From NCBI GenBank assembly GCA_023404955.1, contig JAEXZY010000121.1, positions 241,549-305,548 on the forward strand: 64,000 nucleotides of DNA, given 5' to 3'. Of the stretch, positions 24,737 to 33,518 are shown one piece after another; the stretch's first letter is position 1; every line of letters begins with the position of its first letter. Below the pieces are notes generated by a model, which saw only the letters and a program-made list of their open reading frames with translations, was not told the origin of the DNA and searched no databases. This DNA is from Actinomycetes bacterium. GTDB lineage: Bacteria; Actinomycetota; Actinomycetes; Mycobacteriales; Mycobacteriaceae. The position numbers were made by a program, and so were the translations under genes.

Positions 24737-26538
24737 GCCGCCGACCCGGTGATGCCGTGCTTCTGCAGCCACAGTTCGAGCAGGGCGATCTGCCAGAGCT
24801 CGTTGCCGCGCAGCGGCGTGAGCTTGCCGTTGGGGTCAGCCAGGAGGCGTTCGACCGCCTCGGGCCGGAACAGCCCCCGCTCCTTGGCCGCCGGCGCGTA
24901 CAGCGCGTCACGCACCAGATCCAGGTAGGGGCCTTCGAGGTGGGTCAGTGCAGGCACCGGGAAGTAGCCCTTGGGCCGGTCGATCACCTCAGACGGGATG
25001 ACCTGCCGCGCAGCCTGTTTGAGCACGCCCTTGCCCTCGTGGGCGGTCTTCAGATGCGGCGGGCAGGTTGCGGCCAACTCGACGAGGTCATGGTCGAGGA
25101 AGGGCACTCGGCCTTCCAACCCCCACGCCATCGTCATGTTGTCGACCCGCTTGACCGGATCGTCGACCAGCATCACGGTGGTGTCCAGGCGCAGCGCACG
25201 GTCCACGCCGGTCTCGGCACCCGCGCGGGCGAAGTGCTCCGTGACGAACAGCTCGCTCGGGTCACCGTCGGCGAGATAGGCCGCCGTCACCAGGTCGGCG
25301 TAGCCGGCGCGGTCCCGGTCGAAGAACGCGCCGCGATAGCTGGCCACAGAGCCCTCCAGCGAGGCCGCGGCGGGCTCTCCCATCGGGGGGTACCAGTGGT
25401 AGCCGGCGAACACCTCGTCGGCGCCCTGCCCGGACTGCACCACCTTCACGTGTTTGGCCACTTCCTGGCTGAGCAGGTAGAACGCCACGCAGTCATGGCT
25501 GACCATCGGTTCGCTCATCGCGCCGATCGCGCCGTCGAGCGCAGGCAGCATGCGCGCGGTGTCGATGCGGATCTTGTGGTGGTCGGTACCGAAGCGCTCG
25601 GCGATGATGTCGCTGTACTTGAACTCGTCTCCGGCGACGCCGTTGACCGACTCGAAGCCGATCGAGAACGTGGCGAGGCCGTGCTGGCCTGCCTCGGCGA
25701 GCAGCCCGACGATCAGGCTGGAATCCACACCGCCGGAGAGCAGGCAACCGACAGGCACATCGGCGACCAGTCGGCGCTTGACGGCCGTCCGCAACGACTC
25801 GAGGACCGCGTCTTCCCAGTCCTTGTCGGTCCAGTCGGCACGCTCGGCACGGCGGGTGAAGTCCGGCTCCCAGTAGGTCGTCGTGGTGCGGGTGCCATCG
25901 GGTTCGATCGCCATGAGCGAGGCCGGCGGGAGCTTGGTCACACCGCGCAGGATGGTGCGGGGAGAGGGCACCACCGAGTGGAAGGTCATGTAGTGGTGCA
26001 GCGCGATCGGGTCGATGCGGGTGTCGATGTCTCCGCCGGCCAGAAGCGCAGGCAGCGACGAGGCGAACCGGATGCGGCGGTCTGTCTCCGACAGATACAG
26101 TGGCTTGATGCCGAGCCGGTCGCGACCCAGCAGTACCCGCCCGCTGTCGCGTTCGGTGATCGCGAACGCGAACATGCCCTTCAGCCGGTCGACGAACCTG
26201 TCACCCCAGTGGTGGTAGGCCTTGACCAGCACCTCGGTGTCGCTGTGGGAGAAGAACCGGTAGCCGTGCCCGGACAGCTCGTCGCGCAGGTCCTCGTAGT
26301 TGTAGATGCAACCGTTCCAGGCGATCGACAGGCCGAGCTCGGCATCGACCATCGGCTGCGCCCCGGCTTCGGTGAGGTCGATGATCTTCAGCCGCCGGTG
26401 GCCGAGGGCGACGCGGCCCTGCGCCCACACGCCGGCGGCGTCGGGGCCCCGGGGCACCATCACTTCGGCCATCGCAGTGACGGCGCGGACATCTGGGCTG
26501 GTTCCGTCGAGGCGTACCTCGCCGGTGGCTCCACACAC
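24733..26538 (-). CDS. asnO: Asparagine-synthase-like N-acetylglutaminylglutamine amidotransferase
   Basis: Amidates N-acetylglutaminylglutamine using glutamine as nitrogen donor, the last step of NAGGN osmolyte synthesis. The start is fixed by chemistry: class II glutamine amidotransferases need cysteine directly after the removed initiator, and the GTG at 26538 is followed by TGT, giving MCGATGEVRL. Glutaminase phrases GPDAAGVW, GHRRLKIIDL and WNGCIYNY follow, and the synthase domain has the ATP pyrophosphatase loop SGGVDS at 268-273. The product is 601 residues. A longer frame with 19 more residues would bury Cys2 and is rejected. Next gene on the same strand is ngg. Confidence 0.93.
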   Translation of the reverse strand: MCGATGEVRLDGTSPDVRAVTAMAEVMVPRGPDAAGVWAQGRVALGHRRLKIIDLTEAGAQPMVDAELGLSIAWNGCIYNYEDLRDELSGHGYRFFSHSDTEVLVKAYHHWGDRFVDRLKGMFAFAITERDSGRVLLGRDRLGIKPLYLSETDRRIRFASSLPALLAGGDIDTRIDPIALHHYMTFHSVVPSPRTILRGVTKLPPASLMAIEPDGTRTTTTYWEPDFTRRAERADWTDKDWEDAVLESLRTAVKRRLVADVPVGCLLSGGVDSSLIVGLLAEAGQHGLATFSIGFESVNGVAGDEFKYSDIIAERFGTDHHKIRIDTARMLPALDGAIGAMSEPMVSHDCVAFYLLSQEVAKHVKVVQSGQGADEVFAGYHWYPPMGEPAAASLEGSVASYRGAFFDRDRAGYADLVTAAYLADGDPSELFVTEHFARAGAETGVDRALRLDTTVMLVDDPVKRVDNMTMAWGLEGRVPFLDHDLVELAATCPPHLKTAHEGKGVLKQAARQVIPSEVIDRPKGYFPVPALTHLEGPYLDLVRDALYAPAAKERGLFRPEAVERLLADPNGKLTPLRGNELWQIALLELWLQKHGITGSAA

Positions 26539-26586
26539 GTGTTCGACCCTACTCCGTGTCGGCGTTCCTCGATCAGTGACGATTCT

Positions 26587-26604
26587 CCGTGCCACGACGC
26601 ACGG
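26587..26604 (-). promoter_or_regulatory. Inverted repeat in the asnO leader
   Basis: CCGTGC (26587-26592) and GCACGG (26599-26604) form a perfect six-base dyad about 50 bases before the asnO start. A second palindrome, AAACGCGTTT, lies at 26638-26647 within the near-palindromic CCAAACGCGTTTTGG. Either could be the site of osmotic control; no regulator is assigned. Confidence 0.3.
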
Positions 26605-26686
26605 CGATGACGAGGTTTACCCGGGGGTCAAATGGCCAAACGCGTTTTGGGCTTCAAGATCGAGATCCGTGTCACAGGGGGTGGCG

Positions 26687-28258
26687 TCAGCCGACGTTCT
26701 CCAGCTCGCCGCCGGACTCGTCGACCTGCTTGATGGGCCCCGTGAACCACTTCTTCACCGAGGCGTGCCAGTAGATGTAGAGCAGGATCAGCACGCCGCC
26801 GACGAGGAGCGGGGTGTAGTTGACGAATTTCCACTCGAAGCTCGGGTCCCACGGCGCACCGCTGATCGAGGTGGGGAACATGGCGATGATCGAGGTGATG
26901 ACGATCTCGAGGATCGCCACCGGAGCCATCCACCGGTGGTGTCCGCGCAGGTTCCACTTGCCCAGCGGGAACGCGTCGCCGGCCTTCCAGCGGTAGTAGA
27001 TCGGTACGGCGAAGCACAGGTACAGGCCGACGACCCCGATCGAGACGACGGCGAAGAACGCGACCGGAACCGGGGCGCCGTTGATGTCGACCTCGACCAG
27101 TGCCGGCAGCGTGATGATCGCCGCGATGGTCGCCGTGAGCATCACCGCGTTCGCAGGCACGCGGTTGCCGTTGACCTTGGACCACAGCTGATGACCGGGC
27201 ACCGCCCGGTCGCGGCTGAAGGCGAAGAGCATGCGGGACGCACTGGTCTGGCAGGCCGTGGTGCAGAACAGCTGGCCGGCTGTCGAGATCAGCAGCACGA
27301 TCGCCACCCACTTGGAGTCCATGGCCTGGCTGAAGATCGTCGCCACGGCGCCGCCGCCGGCGGTCACGCCGTCGACGTCCTGCACCGCGAACAGGAACGT
27401 CAGCAGCAGAATCCAGCCGCCGATCGCGGAGTAGAAGATCGATCGCCAGATGCCCTTGGCAGCACCGTCGGCCGCGCTCTTGGTCTCCTCGGACAGGTGC
27501 GCGGATGCGTCGTACCCGGTGATCGTGTACTGCGTCAGAATCGCCGACATCGGCAGCACGAAGAGCAGGAAGCCGAAGCCGGAGGTCGAGCCGCCGAACC
27601 AGCCCGTGTTGTTGACCGTGGTGGCGAACACGGTGGAGAAGCTGGCGTGCTGTTCGGGAATCATCCACAGGATGGCGACGACGGCGAGGGCGCCGATGAC
27701 GTGCCACCACACCGAGATGTTGTTGATGACGGCCAGCAGGTGCGACGAGAAGATGTTGATCAGCGCGACGACGACCAGGATCACGATGAACAGCACGAAG
27801 GTCCGGGTGAGGCTGTAGCCCTCGAGCCAGCTCTCGCTGAAGGTGCCCAGCGTCAGGTCCAGGAACGTGGCGCTGCCATAGGCCACCGAGGCCAGGATGG
27901 CGATGAGCCCGACGAGGTTGAGCCAGCCGGTGTAGAAGCCGGCCTTGGGGCCGCCGAGTTTGGCTGCCCACCAGTAGATGCCACCCGAGGTGGGGTACGC
28001 CGAGACAAGCTCGGACATGCACAGCCCGATGATCAGGATGAAGACCGAGATGATCGGCCAGCCCCAGGCGATGGCCGCCGGGCCGCCGTTGTTCCAGCCC
28101 AGGCCGAACGAGGTGAAGCAGCCCGCCAGGATCGAGATGATCGAAAACGAGATCGCGAAGTTCGAGAACGCCGACCACGAGCGGTGGAGTTCCTGTGTGT
28201 ATCCCAGCGAGGCCAGGTGTTTCTCGTCGTCGTCGAGCAGTTCGTGACCCTCGGGCAC
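26687..28258 (-). CDS. APC-family amino acid/polyamine/GABA permease
   Basis: The 523-residue membrane protein has about twelve hydrophobic helices. The N-terminal YTQELHRSWSAFSNFAISFSIISI and the helix with TSGGIYWWAAKLGG are typical of the eukaryote-like GABA/choline/amino acid (ACT) subgroup of APC carriers; GYDASAHLSEETKSA after helix six is another hallmark. It probably imports an amine or amino acid. It is divergent from glnA4, sharing a 183-base intergenic region, which fits uptake of the amine that GlnA4 glutamylates. It ends 148 bases before asnO, leaving open a link with the glutamine-derived osmolyte. Confidence 0.88.
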   Translation of the reverse strand: MPEGHELLDDDEKHLASLGYTQELHRSWSAFSNFAISFSIISILAGCFTSFGLGWNNGGPAAIAWGWPIISVFILIIGLCMSELVSAYPTSGGIYWWAAKLGGPKAGFYTGWLNLVGLIAILASVAYGSATFLDLTLGTFSESWLEGYSLTRTFVLFIVILVVVALINIFSSHLLAVINNISVWWHVIGALAVVAILWMIPEQHASFSTVFATTVNNTGWFGGSTSGFGFLLFVLPMSAILTQYTITGYDASAHLSEETKSAADGAAKGIWRSIFYSAIGGWILLLTFLFAVQDVDGVTAGGGAVATIFSQAMDSKWVAIVLLISTAGQLFCTTACQTSASRMLFAFSRDRAVPGHQLWSKVNGNRVPANAVMLTATIAAIITLPALVEVDINGAPVPVAFFAVVSIGVVGLYLCFAVPIYYRWKAGDAFPLGKWNLRGHHRWMAPVAILEIVITSIIAMFPTSISGAPWDPSFEWKFVNYTPLLVGGVLILLYIYWHASVKKWFTGPIKQVDESGGELENVG

Positions 28259-28441
28259 GGGGGACCTCCTCTGTGAGGGGACAGGTGCGCGTCGGCGGCG
28301 GCGCAGGCGCTGGGAGGGACAATAATCCGCTATTGGTCTGGTGTCCTACCTTTGAAGGCAGTTTTGTGCGAATGTGTTCGGGCGCGAGAAGCGCGCGGCG
28401 GACACGAGGGTCGACGCAGGGCGACGAGGGTGAGGACACCG

Positions 28442-29806
28442 ATGGGCACACGAGGCATGTTGTCGCGATCCGACCTGGACGCACTGATCGAGGCCGGCGA
28501 CATCGACACGGTGATCGTCGCGTTCTGTGACATGCAGGGCCGGTTGACCGGGAAACGGATCTCGGCGCGGCTGTTCGCCGAAGACGTCGCCGAGCACGGC
28601 GCCGAGTGCTGCAACTACCTGCTGGCCGTCGACGTCGACAACAACACGGTCGACGGTTACTCGATCTCGAGCTGGGAGACCGGCTACGGCGACATGGTGA
28701 TGACGCCGGATTTCGCGACGCTGCGCAAGATTCCGTGGCAGCCCGGCACCGCGCTGGTGATGGCTGACCTGTCCTGGACCGACGGCCGACCGGTCACCCA
28801 GGCGCCGCGCAGCATCCTCAACCGTCAGATCGACCGCCTCGCCGAGCGGGGCCTGGTGCCCTATGCCGCAACCGAACTCGAGTTCATGGTGTTCGACGAC
28901 ACCTACCGCGACGCCTGGGCCGCCGGCTACAAGGGCCTCACCCCGGCCACCGATTACAACATCGACTACGCGATGCTCGCCTCGACCCGGATGGAGCCGC
29001 TGCTGCGCGACATCCGGCTCGGCATGGACGGCGCGGGCATGTACTGCGAGGGCGTCAAGGGGGAGTGCAACCTCGGCCAGCAGGAGGTCGGCTTCCGGTA
29101 CGACCATGCCCGCACCACCTGCGACAACCACACGATCTACCGCAACGGCGCCAAGGAGATCGCCGATCAGCACGGCAAGAGCCTGACGTTCATGGCGAAA
29201 TTCGACGAGCGGGAAGGCAACAGCTGCCACATCCACATCTCGCTGCGCGGCGACGACGGTTCGGCGGTGTTCGCCGACTCCGACGCCGCGGACGGGATGA
29301 CGCCGATGTTCCGCAGTTTCATCGCCGGCCAGCTCGCCACGATGCGGGAATTCAGCCTGTGCTATGCGCCGAACATCAACTCCTACAAGCGATTCGCTGA
29401 AGGCAGCTTCGCGCCGACCGCGATCGCGTGGGGCTTCGACAACCGCACGTGCGCGCTCCGGGTCGTCGGCCACGGCGCCGGCATGCGGATGGAGAACCGT
29501 GCGCCCGGCGGCGACGTCAACCAGTACCTCGCGGTCTCGGCGCTGATCGCCGGTGGGCTCTACGGGATCGAGAACGAGCTCGAGCTGCCGGATGCGCTGG
29601 AGGGCAACGCCTACAAGAGCGGCGCCGAGCGGCTGCCCACCACGCTGGCCGAGGCGGTCGAGCTGTTCGACAAATCGACGATCGCCCGCGAGGCGTTCGG
29701 CGACGACGTCGTCGACCACTATTTGAATTACGCGCGCGTCGAGCTCAAAGCCTTCAACGCCGCGGTGACCGATTGGGAAAGGGTGCGCGGCTTTGAACGC
29801 CTCTGA
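28442..29806 (+). CDS. glnA4: Glutamine synthetase-like gamma-glutamyl-amine ligase GlnA4
   Basis: Ligates glutamate to an amine using ATP. The 454-residue product, starting at the ATG at 28442, has the beta-grasp N-terminal domain and the glutamine synthetase catalytic domain with TELEFMVF, the metal-binding KGECNLGQQEV, NSCHIHISL and NRTCALRVVGHGAGMRMENRAPGGDVN. Lack of the adenylylation loop and the neighbours (hydrolase, aldehyde dehydrogenase) place it in the PuuA/GlnA3/GlnA4 group. In Streptomyces, GlnA4 makes gamma-glutamylethanolamide; the amine used here is not known. It corresponds in position to Rv2860c. The TTG start of the next gene lies inside its last 14 bases. Confidence 0.9.
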   Translation: MGTRGMLSRSDLDALIEAGDIDTVIVAFCDMQGRLTGKRISARLFAEDVAEHGAECCNYLLAVDVDNNTVDGYSISSWETGYGDMVMTPDFATLRKIPWQPGTALVMADLSWTDGRPVTQAPRSILNRQIDRLAERGLVPYAATELEFMVFDDTYRDAWAAGYKGLTPATDYNIDYAMLASTRMEPLLRDIRLGMDGAGMYCEGVKGECNLGQQEVGFRYDHARTTCDNHTIYRNGAKEIADQHGKSLTFMAKFDEREGNSCHIHISLRGDDGSAVFADSDAADGMTPMFRSFIAGQLATMREFSLCYAPNINSYKRFAEGSFAPTAIAWGFDNRTCALRVVGHGAGMRMENRAPGGDVNQYLAVSALIAGGLYGIENELELPDALEGNAYKSGAERLPTTLAEAVELFDKSTIAREAFGDDVVDHYLNYARVELKAFNAAVTDWERVRGFERL

Positions 29807-30557
29807 GGGTCGGCCCGTCATCGGGCTGACCACCTATCTCCAGCAGGCCCAGACCGGGGTGTGGGATGTGCGGGCGAGCTTTCTGCCCGCGATCTATTTC
29901 GAGGGCGTCGGCCTGGCCGGTGGCATCTCGATGCTGCTTCCGCCGCAACCGATCGACGACGCGATCGCCGACCGGATCCTCGATGGGCTGGACGGCCTGA
30001 TCATCACCGGCGGCCGCGACGTCGACCCGGCGGCCTATGGCAGCACCCGCCATCCGGCCACCGACGAGCCGACCGCCGACAGCCGCACCCGCGACGTCTT
30101 CGAGCTGACGCTGCTGCACGCGGCCCTGCGCCGCGGCCTGCCCGTGCTCGGCATCTGCCGCGGCGCCCAGGTGCTCAACGTCGCACTCGGCGGATCGCTG
30201 CACCAGCATCTGCCGGACGTCCTCGGCCACCCCCGTCACCAGCAGGGCAATGCGGTGTTCTCGACCTCCACGATCACGACCGTTCCCGGCACCCAGGTGG
30301 CGGCGCTCGTCGGTCCCACCACCGACACGCAGTGCTACCACCACCAAGCCATCGACCGGCTCGGCGACGGCCTGATCGTCAGCGCGTCGGACGCCGACGG
30401 CGTCATCGAAGCGATCGAGGTGGACCCACGTCGCCACCCCGACCGATGGGTGGTCGCGGTGCAGTGGCACCCCGAAGAGCGGCTGGACGACCTGCGCCTG
30501 TTCGCGGGCCTGGTCGGTGCCGCGGCACAGCGAGCAGTGAAGAAAGTGAGCGTATGA
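29793..30557 (+). CDS. Class I glutamine amidotransferase-fold gamma-glutamyl hydrolase (PuuD-like)
   Basis: Hydrolyses a gamma-glutamyl-amino acid to release glutamate. The 254-residue protein (peptidase C26 type) has the nucleophile elbow GICRGAQVLN with Cys122 and the catalytic His226 and Glu228 in QWHPEE, with GGRDVDPAAYG as the early glycine loop. It starts at a TTG (29793) that overlaps glnA4 by 14 bases, and its stop overlaps the aldehyde dehydrogenase start as ATGA. In the Puu-type scheme it acts after oxidation of the amine end. Equivalent of Rv2859c. Confidence 0.9.
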   Translation: MNASEGRPVIGLTTYLQQAQTGVWDVRASFLPAIYFEGVGLAGGISMLLPPQPIDDAIADRILDGLDGLIITGGRDVDPAAYGSTRHPATDEPTADSRTRDVFELTLLHAALRRGLPVLGICRGAQVLNVALGGSLHQHLPDVLGHPRHQQGNAVFSTSTITTVPGTQVAALVGPTTDTQCYHHQAIDRLGDGLIVSASDADGVIEAIEVDPRRHPDRWVVAVQWHPEERLDDLRLFAGLVGAAAQRAVKKVSV

Positions 30558-31924
30558 GCCAGACCAGTGACGTGATCAACCCTGCCACCGAGGAGGTGCT
30601 GCGCACCGTCACCCACACCGACGAGGCCGGCGTCGACGACGCGGTGGCCCGTGCCCGAGTGGCGCAGCGGGCGTGGGCGCGGCTTGCGCCTGCCGAACGG
30701 GCGGGTGCGCTGCGTGCGTTCGCCGCCGTCGTGGACGCCCACGTCGAGGAGTTGGCGCAGCTCGAGGTCGCCAACTCCGGGCATCCGATCGGTAACGCCC
30801 GCTGGGAGGCCGGCCACGTCCGCGACGTCCTGCAGTACTACTCGGCGAGCCCGGAGCGGTTGTCCGGTAAGCAGATTCCCGTCGCCGGCGGTATCGACGT
30901 CACCTTCAACGAGCCGCTCGGCGTGGTCGGTGTGATCACCCCGTGGAACTTCCCGATGACGATCGCGTCGTGGGGGTTCGCCCCCGCCCTCGCCGCCGGC
31001 AACGCGGTTTTGGTCAAACCCGCCGAGTGGACCCCGCTGACCACGATCCGCCTCGGTGAGCTCGCGCTCGAGGCGGGCCTGCCTGCCGACCTGTTCCAGG
31101 TACTGCCCGGCCGCGGCTCGGTCGTCGGCGAACGCTTCGTCACCCACCCCGACGTGCGCAAGATCGTGTTCACCGGCTCGACCGAGGTCGGCACCCGCGT
31201 GATGGCCGGTGCGGCGCGACAGGTCAAGCGGGTCACGCTGGAGCTGGGCGGCAAGAGCGCGAACATCGTCTTCGACGACTGCGATCTCGAAAAGGCGGCG
31301 GCAACGGCGCCATACGGCGTGTTCGACAATTCCGGTCAGGACTGCTGTGCCCGAAGCCGAATCCTGGTGCAGCGCAGCGTGTTCGACCGGTTCATGGAGC
31401 TGTTCGAGCCGGCGGTCAAGGGTGTGGTGGTCGGTGATCCACGCGCCGAGGGCACCGAGATGGGTCCGCTGGTGTCGAAGCCGCACTTCGACTCGGTGGC
31501 CGGCTACGTGCCCGACGATGCGCCGATCGCCTTCCGGGGAGACGCGCCCTCGGGACCGGGTTACTGGTTTCCCCCAACGGTTCTCACCCCTGCGCGCGAC
31601 GACCGTACGGTCACCGAGGAGATCTTCGGCCCGGTGGTGACCGTGCTGCCGTTCGACGACGAGGCCGACGCGATCGCACTCGCCAACGACACCCCCTACG
31701 GGTTGTCCGGCTCGATCTGGACCGACAACCTGTCCCGCGCCCTGCGGGTGTCCCGCGCCGTGGAGTCGGGCAACCTGTCGGTCAACTCGCACTCGTCGGT
31801 GCGCTACACCACGCCGTTCGGCGGCTTCAAACAGTCCGGGCTGGGCCGTGAACTGGGTCCGGACGCCCCGCTGTCGTTCACCGAGACCAAGAACGTCTTT
31901 ATCGCTGTTCAGGAGGAGCACTGA
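30554..31924 (+). CDS. NAD-dependent aldehyde dehydrogenase AldC-like
   Basis: The 456-residue enzyme has GVITPWNFPMTIASW, the general base Glu230 in LELGGKSAN and the catalytic Cys264 in NSGQDCCARS, with the end PFGGFKQSGLGRELG. It is expected to oxidise the gamma-glutamyl aminoaldehyde formed from the amine, the role of PuuC in the Escherichia putrescine pathway. Start is the ATG overlapping the hydrolase stop; the longer frame from 29861 is a shadow of that gene. It is slightly shorter than the usual 475-500 residues because the N-terminal arm is trimmed. Equivalent of Rv2858c (aldC). Confidence 0.92.
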   Translation: MSQTSDVINPATEEVLRTVTHTDEAGVDDAVARARVAQRAWARLAPAERAGALRAFAAVVDAHVEELAQLEVANSGHPIGNARWEAGHVRDVLQYYSASPERLSGKQIPVAGGIDVTFNEPLGVVGVITPWNFPMTIASWGFAPALAAGNAVLVKPAEWTPLTTIRLGELALEAGLPADLFQVLPGRGSVVGERFVTHPDVRKIVFTGSTEVGTRVMAGAARQVKRVTLELGGKSANIVFDDCDLEKAAATAPYGVFDNSGQDCCARSRILVQRSVFDRFMELFEPAVKGVVVGDPRAEGTEMGPLVSKPHFDSVAGYVPDDAPIAFRGDAPSGPGYWFPPTVLTPARDDRTVTEEIFGPVVTVLPFDDEADAIALANDTPYGLSGSIWTDNLSRALRVSRAVESGNLSVNSHSSVRYTTPFGGFKQSGLGRELGPDAPLSFTETKNVFIAVQEEH

Positions 31925-32697
31925 TGGATCTGACCCAACGGCTGGCGGGCAAGGTCGCCGTGATCACCGGCGGTGCCAGCGGCATCGGTCTGGCGACGGC
32001 CAAGCGCATGCAGGCCGAGGGCGCCACCGTCGTCATCGGAGATCTCGACGAGACCACCGGCAACAGCGTCGCCAACGACATGAATGTGACCTTCGTCCAG
32101 GTCGACGTGTCCGATCAGGTGGCGGTGGACAAACTCTTCGACACGGCGTTCGAGGTGCACGGCGGGGTCGACATCGCGTTCAACAACGCCGGAATCAGCC
32201 CGCCCGAGGACGACCTGATCGAGAACACCGGCATCGACGCCTGGCAACGGGTCCAGGACATCAACCTCAAGTCGGTGTTCTTCTGCTGCAAAGCCGCTCT
32301 GCGGCACATGGTTCCGGCGCAGAAGGGGTCGATCGTCAACACCGCGTCGTTCGTCGCGGTGATGGGGTCGGCGACCTCGCAGATCTCCTACACCGCGTCC
32401 AAGGGTGGGGTGTTGGCGATGTCGCGCGAGCTCGGTGTGCAGTACGCCCGGCAGGGCATCCGGGTCAACGCGCTGTGCCCCGGCCCGGTGAACACCCCGC
32501 TGCTGCAGGAGTTGTTCGCCAAAGACCCCGAGCGCGCGGCCCGCCGGCTGGTGCATGTGCCCGTCGGCCGCTTCGCCGAGCCCGAGGAGCTGGCCGCGGC
32601 GGTGGCGTTCCTGGCCAGTGACGACGCCTCGTTCATCACCGCGTCGTCGTTCCTCGTCGACGGCGGTATCAGCGGCCACTACGTCACGCCGCTGTGA
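31924..32697 (+). CDS. Short-chain dehydrogenase/reductase (Rv2857c-like)
   Basis: A 257-residue classical SDR: cofactor loop TGGASGIG near residues 15-22, acidic GDLDE after strand two (NAD preference), NNAG, and the active site serine region NTASFVAVMG with YTASKGG. The C-terminal VDGGISGHYVTPL ends the fold. The start overlaps the aldehyde dehydrogenase stop by one base. Because the operon lacks an FAD amine oxidase, this dehydrogenase may oxidise an alcohol end, for example of a gamma-glutamyl-alkanolamine, to the aldehyde used by its neighbour; that is inference. Confidence 0.9.
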   Translation: MDLTQRLAGKVAVITGGASGIGLATAKRMQAEGATVVIGDLDETTGNSVANDMNVTFVQVDVSDQVAVDKLFDTAFEVHGGVDIAFNNAGISPPEDDLIENTGIDAWQRVQDINLKSVFFCCKAALRHMVPAQKGSIVNTASFVAVMGSATSQISYTASKGGVLAMSRELGVQYARQGIRVNALCPGPVNTPLLQELFAKDPERAARRLVHVPVGRFAEPEELAAAVAFLASDDASFITASSFLVDGGISGHYVTPL

Positions 32698-32706
32698 CAC
32701 CGGTGT
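32697..32706. promoter_or_regulatory. ACACCGGTGT palindrome before the GntR gene
   Basis: This perfect ten-base palindrome sits in the 18-base gap between the SDR stop and the GntR start. A related half-site (GGTGTCC) lies in the permease/glnA4 intergenic region near 28350. It could be the FadR-type regulator's own site; support is weak. Confidence 0.25.
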
Positions 32707-32715
32707 AGGGAACCG

Positions 32716-33447
32716 ATGACGGCCGGCCCCGACTCATCTGAGGACTCCGACCCGGGCGCGGCGCTGCTGCGCCCGGTGCGGCCGCTCAACGCGTTCGAGA
32801 ACACGGTCGAGCGGCTCCTGCAGACGATCCGGTTGGGTGTGCTGGCACCGGGACAGTCACTGCCGCCGGAGCGTGAGCTCGCGGCCCGGCTCGGCGTCAG
32901 CCGCGACACCGTGCGAGAAGCAATCAAATCCCTGGCCGACGCCGGGTATCTGGTGTCGCGCCGCGGCCGCTACGGCGGCACGTTCCTCGCCGACGAGCTG
33001 CCCGCGCCGCACACCGCCGACGTCGAATTGCGCCGCGCCGACATCGACGACGCGCTGCGGCTGCGCGAGATCCTGGAAGTCGGCGCGGCGCGCATGGCCG
33101 CCGAGCGCACGCTCGGCGCCGCTGAGCGGGAAGCGTTGCGCAGCAGGCTGATCGACGTGCGCGGTGCCGATCCCGCGGATTACCGGCGCCTGGACTCCCG
33201 CCTGCACCTGGCGATCGCCGAGGCGGCCGGAGTGCCCTCGTTGGTACCGCTCGTCGCGCAGAACAGGATGCGCCTCAACGAACTTCTGGACTGCATCCCG
33301 CTGTTGGCGCGCAACATCGCCCACTCCGACGAGCAGCACGAGGCGATCGTCGGGGCGATTTTGGCCGGCGACGTCGAGACCGCCGCGCAGACGATGGCGG
33401 CACACGTGTGGGGTTCGGCGGCCCTGCTGCACGGCTTCCTGGACTGA
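32716..33447 (+). CDS. GntR-family regulator, FadR/FCD subgroup
   Basis: The 243-residue protein has a winged helix-turn-helix (about 28-95: NTVERLLQTIRLGVLAPGQSLPPERELAARLGVSRDTVREAIKSL in outline) and an FCD ligand domain with the metal-binding pattern expected of FadR-type proteins (ALRLREILEVGAARMAAE, DSRLHLAIAEAAG, SDEQHEAIVGAILAGD). It is the last gene of the glnA4 operon and probably controls it and the divergent permease in response to an acid intermediate. Confidence 0.88.
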   Translation: MTAGPDSSEDSDPGAALLRPVRPLNAFENTVERLLQTIRLGVLAPGQSLPPERELAARLGVSRDTVREAIKSLADAGYLVSRRGRYGGTFLADELPAPHTADVELRRADIDDALRLREILEVGAARMAAERTLGAAEREALRSRLIDVRGADPADYRRLDSRLHLAIAEAAGVPSLVPLVAQNRMRLNELLDCIPLLARNIAHSDEQHEAIVGAILAGDVETAAQTMAAHVWGSAALLHGFLD

Positions 33448-33463
33448 TTCCAGGAGAATCGAA

Positions 33464-33484
33464 ACCGCCTTTGGTCAGGGCGGT
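33464..33484 (+). terminator. Possible hairpin terminator after the GntR gene
   Basis: ACCGCC (33464-33469) and GGCGGT (33479-33484) can pair around a nine-base loop, 17 bases after the GntR stop. A smaller stem GATTC/GAATC precedes it. There is no U-run, as is usual in mycobacteria, so function as a terminator is uncertain. Confidence 0.3.
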
Positions 33485-33518
33485 AAGTGGGACCATCGCT
33501 GCACGGAGGTAACACGAG

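Noticed and set aside
26539..26595. asnO N-terminal extension of 19 residues
   Set aside because: It would place residues before the catalytic cysteine, which must be exposed at the N-terminus in this enzyme class.
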